Made by a program: the position numbers and the translations under genes. This document shows positions 11,701 to 22,308 of a DNA stretch of 64,000 nt, piece by piece; position 1 is the first letter of the stretch, and the number at the start of each line of letters is the position of its first letter. The DNA lies in assembly GCA_032358255.1 (NCBI GenBank), contig JAULBX010025087.1:1-64000 (forward strand). The letters are read 5' to 3'. This DNA comes from Heterotrichella gracilis (lineage: Eukaryota; Sar; Xanthophyceae; Tribonematales; Xanthonemataceae). Below the pieces are notes generated by a model. That model saw only the letters and a program-made list of their open reading frames with translations, was not told the DNA's origin and made no database searches.

Positions 11701-14700
11701 GTTGGTGCCGTTGTAGTCAGTGCGCACCCTAGAGATTTCACTCCAGTTCCCCTGTTGAGCAGCTGTGTTTTCTCAGGGGTTTGGTGGAGGGTTTGCTCAT
11801 CGCCGCCACAGTGGAAGACCTGGCCAATGACAGCACTCTGAACAACGCAAGTAGGGTCTGAACACCGTATGAAAAACCCTATCCAAACCTCCCCTGCTGC
11901 TCTCCTTGGTTGCGCTCGCTGCATGCTGCCATGGCCTCGGCCCCCTTCCATGCTCCTCCCCAGTGGGCTCGGCTCGTTGCATTGCACACTTGCCTGCACA
12001 ACCCTCCAACTGTGCCTAGGCATCAACTGCTGTCAAGAACATCACCCTTTTCCTGCCCCCTTGTCGCAGTAAATGACCTGATCCTCAACTTGTGCGCTTT
12101 CCTGTCTGACTTGCTCCCGGACCTGGCCCCCACCACCCTGTGCCAGACGGGCACCCTCAACACCTGCCGCACCAGTGCAATTGACCAAGAGGCCCTGGGG
12201 CCTTGGTACGAGAAAGCCCTGTCCATGCTGACGCCTGCACAGCTGGTGAGTGGTGGTCGGTGGCCGGTAGGCGAAAGGGGTGAAACCCTAGGGAAGGGTT
12301 TGGAAGCATGCTGGAGCATGGGCACAGGCACGCGTGTCACGACGAGCTCTTAACAAACCTGTATTGTTATATGTAAAGCATGCAATTATTAAACCTACGC
12401 ATTACCTTGCAAACAATTTGTAGATATTGTTTACATCGTTTTGCTGCAAGCTTTTCAGACAGCTTTGTTGCTAACCCCCTCTGCGTCGCACACGCGCACT
12501 TCTTCTTGTAGATGCAGAACGGCATTTACAGTTCTTCCTGGGTACCATTTTGGTCATACACTTGTATGATGGATCATTAATGGTATGCAGCGTCCCTCTC
12601 TTGTTGCTGCAGAACGAGACCAGCGTCTTCTTTGATGAGCAGCTTGGCCTCTTCTACGATGAAACTGGGCTGGATGCGGAGACGGTGTTTGCTGCGGATG
12701 CATCCACCAAAACCATCTTCAGCACCCTCACCACAGTCATGCGGACGGTGGGTGTTGGGACCTAATCGGGACCCAACTTTGTGCATTATCCGCGCACTGC
12801 CATTGTGTCTAGATACTTGCGCAACCCCATATCTGAGCAGATGTACATGCAGCCTGTTCAGATACATGTGCACGGCATATGTACCGGCAGTTTGTATTGT
12901 ACGCGCACTGGCAGAGCATCTAAGAGTATGTGCAACCACAGCACGGCCACAAGAGCCATCATCACACGCCGGGCAGGTGTAGTTGGTGTGTGGGGGCGAA
13001 TAGCTGGGGGGTGGAGGGGGATTACAAAGGACTTGTGTGCATCAGGGTTTGGTTAAGGGTTAGGGTGCTGCCCGGCATGGGTTGGCTGTGACACGCCCAG
13101 TTGTTTGCGTGTCAGGGTATTGCGGTAGGGTAGGGTAGGGTAGGCATACCCACTTCTGCGCCGCACACCATCAGCCAGCTACCTCGCCCTCACCCCTTGC
13201 CCTCAGCACCAACTTGGGCCCCACCCCTGATGCATACAATTTCCACCCTGACCTCCCCCCTCCTTGCCCCCACCACCCACCACACTCCCCTGACTCCCCA
13301 TGTAGGTGTATGCTGCCTGCCTCATCCTGTACTTCATTGGCTACTGCTACTATGTGTACCAGGGGATCCGCAGGCTGCGCAACCTGCCATACCAGGTGGG
13401 GCGCGTGGAATACTACCATTGCAGCTGTGGCGTGGTTGGCACGCTATGGTACACCAGCTACGCAACGTGCCCCTTGCCTGATGAGGAAGAGAATGACTCG
13501 TGCCATATGCTATTGTTGTTCCATCAGACTAACGAAAACCAATAATATAACCGTGTTACTATTGTGGTAATGAAGCCCCCCATTAATAGGTATTATTTGC
13601 CTATAGAATGATGATAACCTGTGCCTATGCCCTTGCTGCGTATTCTTATAAGCCCCACCGCTCGCAAGTCCACCACATGGCCAACCCTGAACCCTAAACC
13701 CTAACCTGCTGTGCTTGCAGGTCCACCGCATGGCCAACGTGTATGTGCGCTGGCAGATGCGCACCGTGCTCATCGCTTTTGTGCTCATGATCACAGCCAT
13801 CACGCTGCTCAGCTTCCTCAACTTTGGGTCGCAGCAGACCAGCATCATACTGTATGTGGGGCTGTTCCCCATGCAGGTGCGGGTGGGGGTTGGGGGGGGG
13901 GGTCCAGAGGTGTTACCAGTTGGGGATGGAAAGGGGCAGCGGATTGTGGAGATAAGAGCTGAACATGGAATTGATGGCAAGTTGTATCGGCATGGCTGAG
14001 TACGTGCCCAGATGTTGGCAAGCATCTTATGAGCAGGCAATTGAGAGTGGAGCAGGCCCTCCCACTATTTCCAAGTTTAATGACGGAAATGTGCCGGAAC
14101 GTTGGAGACAGCCCACCAAGTCCGTGCTTCCTCTTGCAAACCCCCTGACATCACCTTGACCCCCTGCTGCAGCTGATGGCGGCCCTGATGGTGATCATCA
14201 ACACAGTGATGGTCATGCCCATGCTGCCCGGGGGCAAGGGGGTGCAGGGGAAGCACGCACTCAATGAGGCCCTGCAGGTACGGGGGGGGAAGGGGAATGT
14301 GCGCATGCGGGGGGGAAAGGGGGATGGGCTGCATGTGGGATCCTGCCATGATTTGTCCACAATTTGGACTGTGGATTGTCGTTCGAGTGCCACATATCAG
14401 CAGGAATGTGTGTAAGTACTTACCTGTCTTGACACAAAGCACCCCCCCATCCACCATCCCCAGGACTTTGCATGGACAGAGCGCAGCATGGGGTGGGCCC
14501 TGGACGCGCGCCCAACCGACCACAACCAGCCCATGTTTTGCTTCGAAACTGCGCTCAAGATGCTGTACTGGTCGAAACTGGTGTACGTGTACGGCAAGGT
14601 GCGAGGTGGCTCAGGGTCTTCGGGGAGGGTTTGGAAGGGTGTGTGGCAAGGGATTGGTTGCTTGTCTAATTTCGTTCTGCAGCATACACTTGATGCACAA

Positions 14701-17665
14701 ATCCCTCCAAGGCAGGCCCATGTTGGTATTTTGTAAGCCAAGTGTTTTACCACTGCTTCCATCCGCCCCACCTCCTTCCCCAATGCAAAACAAATATGAT
14801 CAATGACTACCTGAACCCTCTCCATCCCCATGCAGGACATCAAGGACTGGGACATCGACATTGCCCAAGAGCTGTCGGGGTGTGAGTGCCACGAGCTGCT
14901 GTACGACCCAATCGCAGACACCAAGGCGCTGCTGTCCTGGGGCCTGGGGGTGGTGGTGCTGGCGTTCAGGTGGGTTGTGGGGGTGTACTGGCTTGGGGTC
15001 TGAAGGGTGGTGGTGTGATTCAGGTGGAGGTGGTTATGGGATTTGGCGTGGGCCCTGGAGGTGGTGGTGCCTGCATTCATGTGTGCAGGGTGATGGGATA
15101 CTGGCATTTAGAAAACCCAAATATGGCGTTCCCAGCACATACTCGTTACTTGGCTCGTCCAGCTTTGATGCCACTGGCCAGGCCTGCAGCACACACATAT
15201 CGATGGGCTGGTGGGGCCAGTCTTTTCATCCATTACATCCACTGACAACCCCCAATTGGTCAACCTGCAATCCCACATCCCCATCTACAATTCCAAGGAT
15301 CTCTCCATTGGCAATTCCCCAATTTTCCACTGACAATCCCCACTCCCCACCTTCCCATCCCAGGGGCACGGACAGCCGCACGAATGCGCAGTCCGACCTG
15401 CAGGTGTGGCGGGTGAGCCACCCCCCCACGCGGGGCACGCTGCTGGCGGGTAGCCGGCCGCTGGTGCACCGCGGGTTCCACCACACGTACAAGAGCGGGG
15501 GGCTGGACGAGCGCATCCTGGCGCGTGTAGAGGAGGTGCTGGAGGAGATTGGGGGGGTGGGGGCGCAGACGCAGGTGGGTGTGGTTTTGTTGCAGTGTGG
15601 TTGTGCAAGGGGTATTTTATGCTGTTGGTGGGAGCGTGGGTGGGTGGGTGGATTAGCATCAAGGCTGCGGCGGGGATTCCGGTGTTGCAGGGACTGGTGT
15701 TTGGGCAGGGTTCCTGCAGGTTTGACTACGGGTCATGAGTAAATGTTGCCACCATGCACTGCTGCACTGCCGCACAAACCCCGCAACCACCTGGTTCCCT
15801 CCCCGCAGATTTACATCACCGGTCACTCCCTGGGAGGCGCGGTGGCCACCCTTGCCGCCATGGACATCCAGACCAAGCTGGTCACCCCCTCCTACCCCAA
15901 GGCCAAGGTGGCGTGCTACACATATGGCGCGCCGCGCACTGGGAACCACCCCTTTGCGTTTGAATTTGAACAGGGCGTGGTGGACACGTGGCATGTGATC
16001 AACGACCAGGTGCGCAGGCTTGCTGCTGTCTGCATGTCTCGTGGTTAACTTCTGCATGTGTTTGAAGAAATGCGGTGAACAATAAAAAAAATTCAAGACA
16101 GCCCTCCACCATGGCCCAGCCCTGCTGCACCCATGCACCATAGGTGACAAGCTGGCATTCGATTTGCAGGATTTGGTGCCGCGCGTGGGCAAGTTCTTTG
16201 TGCTGTACAAGCGGGGGGGTCAGCGCGTGATCATCAACCGCAGGGGGGACATGATAGTCAGGCCATCGGCAGTGGAGCTCAGCGTGCACCAGTCACCACG
16301 TGCGTGCAACCCTAAACCCTAATGCCCAAACCCTTCTTATTCGGGTGGCAAGTCCCGCAGGAGCGGTCACATGCACTTGGGAAGAGGTGGCGGCCTGCGC
16401 CGTGAGACATGTTGTGCCTCCCCATTTCCCTCACACTGTCACATGCACCTGCAGCATGAGCACACCTCACACAAGCTCCCCACCAGATACTGGTCAGGGG
16501 GGAGGTGGTGGGTGCACTTGGCCTGCCACTGCCCTCAACCGCCACTGTCATCCCCACCACACATGGCGTGCAATCATATGCAAGTGGACGAATAAGCAGG
16601 CTGGACAGCAACCGCATGTGCATATATCCCCACCGGCTGTAGCCCCCCCCCCCCTTCCCTCACCCCGCCTTGGCCCACCCCGTGCAGTTGGCAGTGTGGC
16701 CGACCATTTCCTGTGGGCGTACATGCGCGCCTTTGGCTGCGTGATGGAGGCGCAGTTTGGGGACAAGGGCATGGACGGGGGAGGGGCGGGGGTGAGGCAG
16801 CTGCTGCGCAACCAGCTGCTCAGGGCAGAGGTGCGCAGGAAACCCTAGGAAACCCTAGAAGCAACAAAAAGAAAGCCTGCCATGCAAGGCAAGCCTTGTG
16901 TAGGGTATACTGCATGGCTCATGGGGACTGTGCTTTAGCGCAAATGACTTGGCGCTTTTTTTTTTAATTTGGCGCTGGCGCGGCCATCCGTTGTAGCATG
17001 ATGCCGAATTGCATTTGAGCGTGCTCTTCTGCACATTTCCTACATTGCCATAGCCAAAACACCATGGTGCCCATTGTCCTTGACAGAGCTGCTGTTGCAG
17101 CAGTCCCCAACCTTTGAAATGCCCTCATTGGCTCCATTCAAACCCTGATCCAGCACCTGGCCATGGCCAAGGGTATTAGGATGATATTAGGTCCTAGTAT
17201 TATCTTATTACCCTTGCCATGGCTCCTTGTGAAGCATCTGATCAAGGACCCTATCAAACCCTAACAGCAACCCTCCCACCCTCACAGCTGATTGAGAAGC
17301 ACATCCTGCGCTCACGGGTGGTTGTCAAGGGGGACAAGGTCCTGCTCCAGATGTCGGCATCGGCGATGATAGGAGGAAAGAAGAAAGTCGGGTATGCGGC
17401 AGGCGGTCCCGGGGATGGAGGCGCTGTGGAGGAAATTGATGATTGGGCAGATGATGCGCGTGGGCCCGAGCTGATTGCAGCGGTTTCGAGGCCCTCCATG
17501 CGGTTGGGGTCGAGGGCGGGGTCCAGGGAATTGCTGGGGTTGCAACAGTCAGGGCGGCGCAGGGGGAGCCGTGGGAGTGGTTTGCCTGGGGTGGAGGAAA
17601 ATCCTGCGTCCTCACCCATTATTGAGGGGGTTGTCAGGGATGAGCTGGATCCCTTTGTGCCCTGA
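8744..17665 (+). CDS. Seven-transmembrane protein with C-terminal class-3 lipase domain
   Basis: Nineteen exons splice with consistent phases: 8744-8920, 9078-9245, 9730-9810, 10251-10390, 10749-10929, 11212-11369, 11777-11850, 12070-12245, 12613-12747, 13306-13395, 13721-13876, 14173-14277, 14464-14598, 14836-14969, 15364-15574, 15809-16009, 16170-16299, 16688-16830, 17288-17665. The product is about 990 residues. An acidic, probably cytosolic N-terminus (1-115) is followed by about seven hydrophobic segments (near 116-138, 154-177, 196-215, 237-258, 431-450, 474-495, 500-530), with a large loop (~260-430) between the fourth and fifth. The C-terminal half is a lipase_3 alpha/beta-hydrolase: an oxyanion-hole strand (VVVLAFRGTDS, ~632-640), nucleophile elbow GHSLGGA (Ser ~714), catalytic Asp before LVP (~775) and His in ADHFLWAY (~824). 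It should hydrolyse acyl glycerols or phospholipids at a membrane. The layout recalls sn1-type diacylglycerol lipases, which have four N-terminal membrane helices. The tail is Gly/Arg-rich. Substrate and membrane are unknown. Confidence 0.87.
9291..9313. repeat. Telomere-like (TTTAGGG)n run
   Basis: A short run reading gagggtttagggtttggggt lies between the two copies of the YLSDRQSK exon segment. Confidence 0.8.
9324..9371 (+). repeat. Duplicated in-frame mini-exon inside a lipase intron
   Basis: A 48-nt segment encoding ADVKLKVEYLSDRQSK copies the end of the preceding exon (TDVTLKMEYLSDRQSK, ending at 9245). It has its own acceptor (TTTAAAG) and the same GTGGGT donor, both phase 0, so it could be included as a cassette exon adding 16 residues. 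Differences between the copies are mostly third-position or conservative. The spacer between the copies carries a TTTAGGG-type run. I left it out of the main model because the acceptor has a weak pyrimidine tract. Confidence 0.75.
10169..10193 (+). repeat. Decayed copy of the next lipase exon's start
   Basis: After a CTCCTGCAG acceptor, gaccccactgagctggtcaa (DPTELVKNL, then a stop) resembles the true exon start at 10251 (gacccctgggagctggtgaa, DPWELVNN). It looks like a duplicated splice acceptor plus exon start that has decayed. Nearby, an approximately 30-bp segment around 10013 is also repeated near 10108, so this intron has grown by local duplication. Confidence 0.65.
10941..10970. repeat. 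Telomere-like CCCTAAA run flanked by a short direct repeat
   Basis: Four CCCTAAA/CCCTGAA units lie just inside the intron after the exon ending at 10929. They are flanked by tggaacacgg (10921) and tggaacaggg (10973), near-identical 10-mers, one of them the exon end. Confidence 0.8.
11359..11435 (+). repeat. Duplicated exon end and splice donor around a telomere-like insert
   Basis: The 18-mer gctactcatctggtgatg occurs at 11359-11376, spanning the exon end and GT donor used in the model, and again at 11418-11435. The 41-bp spacer contains ccctaatcctgaaccctaaa, a telomere-like run. The second copy supplies a second potential GT donor 59 nt downstream. Confidence 0.85.
13126..13144. repeat. (TAGGG)n short tandem repeat
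   Basis: Nearly four TAGGG units lie in a lipase intron. They are a variant of the telomere-like runs seen elsewhere in this gene. Confidence 0.8.
13668..13738 (+). repeat. Duplicated exon start around a telomere-like insert
   Basis: The sequence gtccaccacatggccaac at 13668 is repeated, with one change, at 13721 (gtccaccgcatggccaac), where it forms the first codons of a lipase exon (VHRMAN). The spacer contains ccctgaaccctaaaccctaa, a telomere-like run, followed by the TTGCAG acceptor. Confidence 0.85.
16309..16322. repeat. Short telomere-like run
   Basis: The sequence accctaaaccctaa lies just inside an intron of the lipase gene. I see no clear flanking duplication here. Confidence 0.7.
17161..17222. 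mobile_element. 62-bp imperfect palindrome, MITE-like, copy 1
   Basis: The element begins and ends with ccatgg. Its left arm (ccatggccaagggtatta) pairs with its right arm (taTTACCCTTGCCATGG read in reverse). Its centre, ggtcctagtattatctt, nearly matches that of a second palindrome at 62017-62068. It lies in the last intron of the lipase gene. Size, symmetry and recurrence suggest a tiny MITE or foldback element, but no transposase or clear target duplication is visible. Confidence 0.45.
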
Positions 17666-18732
17666 GCCTATCACAGGGGAGCCATGTATGGGCAGATCAG
17701 GAAGGGACATTTAAAAGCCGGGTTAAGGCGCATTTGGATCATTGCTGTGAAGTTGCGCCATGAGCCATGGTGCAGGTAATGCGCATATGTGGCATACTTG
17801 GCTGGTAGGTGGTGGATGGGTGTATCCGTGGTGGTTTCACTATGCACATAGATGGGTGGGTAGGTGTGCAGCTATAGGCTTTTCTGTGGAACTTGTTGTC
17901 AATTTACTGTCTTTTTGTTCATTAAAATTCTTCTGCTTGGTGCTGCTGTCCTATTGAGTCTGCACAATTGCCCATAACAAATGCTCATAAGGAAAGGAGA
18001 ACAGGATAAAATATCCACAGGCGACACTTGTTTGTTACTTATACGTTATTGATCGCCATTATGTGTGACTTTGGTTGAACAGTTGCAACACTGGTCTTGG
18101 CAAGGGGACGGAGGGTGAGGAGGGCTGTCCGTGTGTTACTATTACCATCTTTATTTTTTTTGCATACTTTCAAACTGCTTATTTTATCCACTGGAGCAGT
18201 CTAAGAGCTGTAAGCCGTCCATTGTCCACAGAGCTATTGAGATCGTTTGACAAAATTGAAGGTGAAGGAAGAATACGCATTTGTGCGTTAGAGGAGGGCT
18301 TCCTTTCTTCTTCTAGCTGTGTGATACGAAGCAGATGAGGCTTGAACATCTATGTTATATCTTATAAGCAAAAGACATAAAGTTTTGAACCAAAAAACAC
18401 CTGTATTTACCAAGGATTATTCTTGTAAATCTCAAGTGATCAAAACAGATCCGAGTGAAACAACTCGGCCCCCCTTAATTACTACTGATCCAACTGTGGG
18501 AATATTTTCTGTGATCACCTTTGCAAAGCTTTGCCGCCACGGAAAGCCTGATTTCCCAAGAAGGAACTCTTCACCAAGCCATTGTTTCTTCTTGTCCACA
18601 AACCTCGTGCTTCACAGCACGGTACACAAACCTGCGGAACGTTCCACGGTGTTTCAACTTTCGACTGCGTACCAAAGCTGGCCTTTTCACCTTTTTGGAA
18701 GCTTTGATTGGAAGCAGTACTGCTTTGTACAA
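17666..18732. other. Lipase 3' region and intergenic stretch
   Basis: This is AT-richer sequence after the lipase stop. It should contain the lipase 3' UTR. A frame at 18352-18786 (+) could extend the next gene model upstream but has no recognised motif. Confidence 0.4.
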
Positions 18733-20845
18733 ATGCCACTGCAGTTGGCATTCGCGACCGCCCCACCAACGACGTTTCCAAGGTAAGGGATGCCTTTGGC
18801 TGCATGAAGTGTAGTTTGGGGCGCTGCAACACGCCTTGCGCTTTGCGGGGTTGGGAACGCGCGTGGCTAGGGTTTTGTACGCCTAGAAGCGTTTAATGCT
18901 TCTGCGCTGCATGGAAGCCTTGGTGACGAATCGAGCGAATTCGAGTAGTCCGTGCCAAATCGCAGCAAGTGCCTCAGTTGGGCAGCTTAAACAGATGTAG
19001 GCAGGTTCCCTGTTACCGCGGACAACGGGCCTGTTTGAGTTGTAGCGCGCTAACAGCGGGGTGGTGAGAATGTGTTCCGATGACACTTGTGAGCATGCAC
19101 ACATGCGTTACACATGAGTGGTACGTCGTGGTGACCAATCATTAAACGGTAGCCGCTGATGTGGTGCAAATCTGAGGGCGTTTGCATCTGGGTTTCAGCA
19201 GCATTCAACGCCCCGATTAGGCAGCGTGCCACGGCATCTCAGTGACGAGGCAGGCACTCGAGCCGAACTCGCATGGTGCACTTTCAGCTGGTCCCATCCA
19301 GCAACAGTGGGTTGCCAGTCATCCTGACGTCCATCTTTGACTCTGTGGGTCGAGGTTTGCAAGTATGTCCGACCTCACTGTCGCGGCAATGCCAAACCCC
19401 ACATCGGCTAGCCTTGTGTCAGAACTCCACCCCTGATATGTTCCCCCTGTCAACACTGCAGATAAGACAAAACCCAATTGCTCCAAGGCGGGCATTTCTG
19501 TCTGCAACGGCCCATGATGGCTGCCACTACTCTCTATACGCAGTCCCTGCCGTACCAGTTCGGCGCAACCCCTTCAGACAGGTGCAGTGACCACCATGGC
19601 ACACTTCACCTGGAGTCCACAGGCCTCATCCTCTGCACCCTGTCCCCAGCCGCAGCCACCACAAGGTTAAGCACCTCCCGCTTCCAGGACGGGCACGTCT
19701 CCAGCGCAGTAGCACGCACAGGTTGCCCATGTTCGTTTTCTGCAAGGTGCGCTAACTGGTCAGCCGCTGCGTCTGGGTGGGTGGTGGTATCAGGCATTGG
19801 CAGGCTGTCGCATGCCTGCAGGGCGTCATGAGAGTTTTCTAGACGTCAGCCATTCCCGCAGTATCTGAGCTGGGTTTCTGAAGGGTCTCGCTTAATACCC
19901 TATCACCCGTTGTCTGCAGCAGCGAGGGGGGCAGATCCTTGACCTGCGTTTGTAGTATCTTGCTTGCAAGTCTGTTTTGCTGCGCGAGTTAAACGGCTGG
20001 GCGAGAGTCGACATATCGTGGGGTGCACAAGCAACTATATGCAGCTTGCAATTGTCACGCGCTATCGATAGAAAACTCCAGAAGTTTTCAAGGCACCCTG
20101 GCTGTTCCTAAGCTCTGCAATTTTCTATAAAGCCGCGAACAAGATGTCCGGACCCGGAATTGAACCGCCACGCAATACGTGCTCCCCTTCGTCTAGAGCA
20201 GGACTCACTGCTTCGCGGGTCCCTTTCGTCTTCCACCCCAAATTTTAATTGGTGCTGACCTTCGTATTTGTGCCCTCCAGGTTGCAGAGCTGTCGTCTTG
20301 CAGCTGACACCAGGGTGGAACTCAGCCACACAGCCTGTACCGGCGCCTGCTGTGCCCCATCACCAGCTGTGCACCAGCCCACAGCCACCAAACCTGCCAA
20401 AATCACCCGGCGGCGTGACAGCACCCCTTTCCAGCCACCAGCCACCACCAGTGGGGATGCCATGGCCACCCCGTTTGCGCCCCCGCCTGCAGCGAAACGA
20501 GCCCGCAACCTCCCCACCACACACGACATCCATGCGCTCGCACCCCCCCTGGCGCGCCTGCAATCCTACAGCAGCACAGCTGACGCCCCCACCACCCCCA
20601 GCAAAACCTCTGGCCACAGCCTGTCGTGCGGTGAGTCCCTGGGACTGTGGTGCGCTGACATGGACACACACTCCCACCACCTGCTGGCGCGGGAGGACTC
20701 CCTTGCCAGCTGCGCCACCACCACCTCTGCCTGCCACCTGCAGGCGCTCATCCCCTGCGACTACCCGCAACTGGATGCAGATGACTGGTTCGCTGAAGAC
20801 GCGTCCATCTCCAACCTGCCACTGGCACAGCTGTTTGGCATGTGA
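18733..20845 (+). CDS. Small Ser/Thr/Pro-rich protein, unrecognised
   Basis: I do not recognise this product. The 3' exon (20281-20845, 188 codons with stop) is open, rich in Ala, Pro, Thr and His, has a basic patch AAKRARN and ends DWFAEDASISNLPLAQLFGM. It begins after a CCCTCCAG acceptor in a phase that fits an upstream piece, 18733-18782 (MPLQLAFATAPPTTFP, donor GTAAGG), giving about 204 residues with a 1.5-kb intron. The KRAR patch is a possible nuclear signal, and the conserved-looking acidic/hydrophobic tail could be an interaction motif (inference). The first exon is uncertain: it may be longer, or the real start may be elsewhere. Lack of stops over 565 nt with a plausible acceptor is the main support. 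Confidence 0.4.
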
Positions 20846-22308
20846 GCAAGAACCCCGTTGTGTCGCAGCAGCGCCAGGCAGCAGCGCCCGGTTCACTCCA
20901 CGTGGGAGCCACATCCACGGAAATGTTTCACGTGGTGCTGCCAGCAAAACATCAGAACTCATTTCTAACTGTCAATCACACAACCACAGGCATGCTGCGC
21001 CAGCTTGGCTTGCAGCCACTGTGCTCTTGGCCTTTTGTTCCATACCCACACTTCAAGTTTTCACTGAATCAACAACACAGTAGGTAGCCACCAGCTCCTT
21101 TTTTTTGTCCTGTTCCAAGTTTGTGTGACAGCTCATGCCTGTGCACCAGTGTTGCTATGCGGTACTTGTCACTGACAACCACTTGCATACCCGTTGACAT
21201 CACTTCCAAAATCTTTCAAAATTTCTTTGCAAGCTTCAAGCATGCCGTGCGCCAATCAGATAATTACACTTGTTTTTGGAGTATTATGGATGTGGATGTT
21301 GGTGGCTAGGCCACAGCATTTCCGAAGGGAATATCCACCGCTTGCCCGCCTGTATAGCTACCATCCCCATCCCTGCCCATGGTGCACACCTGCATTTACT
21401 ATGTGTATGCATGCTGTCCTGGGCATAACTCCCCCGTTGCTTTTGTCAGTCCCTTGTTGCTTTTGCAGTGGCTAGTATTGTAGCTATTCAGAATAGCTGA
21501 TAGGAGGCTCCTCCTCCCCTTTTCAGTTTTTTGCCATGCAGTGTTCCCCATGATATGTAGCCAAACGCTGACCTAGTCCTGTGTCTAGTGCAAGCTGCGC
21601 CAGAACCTGAAGTGTTTTACTGCGCCATTTTTCACAAAATGGATAGAAATGTATTTGTGGTGCCGGGTAGGGTCCCCTTGTTGCCCTGGCGTTTTTTGTT
21701 TGTCAATGAGATCTCATACACAGTAATGATGTGTATGGGAGGAAGTGTGGTGTAGGGTCCATGTTTGCACACCTGGTTTGCCCTCAAGATATTACTTTGC
21801 AAGTAATGTATATTGATATTTCTTGTTTGTGAGACTATCTAGCACTGCTGATGGGCATATGCGTATGACGGCTTTGGACCTCATTGAGTGGCGTGTGTGG
21901 AGCTGGATATACAATTATTGTGTATTATACAATTGTTGATGAACCATTCATGGATGGATCTTGCAGTGACCGTGGACATGCCCACAACTGTAAAATGCAA
22001 TATGTGACATCCTTGTATGCCACTATGGTAGATGATTACCCGACAATTGTGTACACTTGAGCTGAAACAAGTCATGTGTCACTGGCAATGCGCTACATAA
22101 CGCCATAAACTGCAATTCAGTAAACGCACTTCAGTGAGCCAGTCCACAGTCAATATGTTAACAATTGTTGCAACAAATTGAAAATTAATTCAAGTGTCAA
22201 TTTTAAACGGGGTACACGTTGATCAAATTTGTATGACCTTCACTGCCAATCGCCGAGCCACGAACAATCTTTGGCAAGGCCGCAGTGGGCCACAGCTTCC
22301 CAGCCAGG
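20846..22308. other. Convergent intergenic stretch, no supported gene
   Basis: This 1.46-kb, AT-rich stretch lies between two convergent genes. No frame shows motifs or splice consistency. It should hold both 3' UTRs. Confidence 0.5.

Noticed and set aside
20141-20220. Functional tRNA gene (minus)
   Set aside because: The B box is good, but the T-stem has mismatches and no acceptor/T-arm geometry works, so it is not listed as a tRNA.
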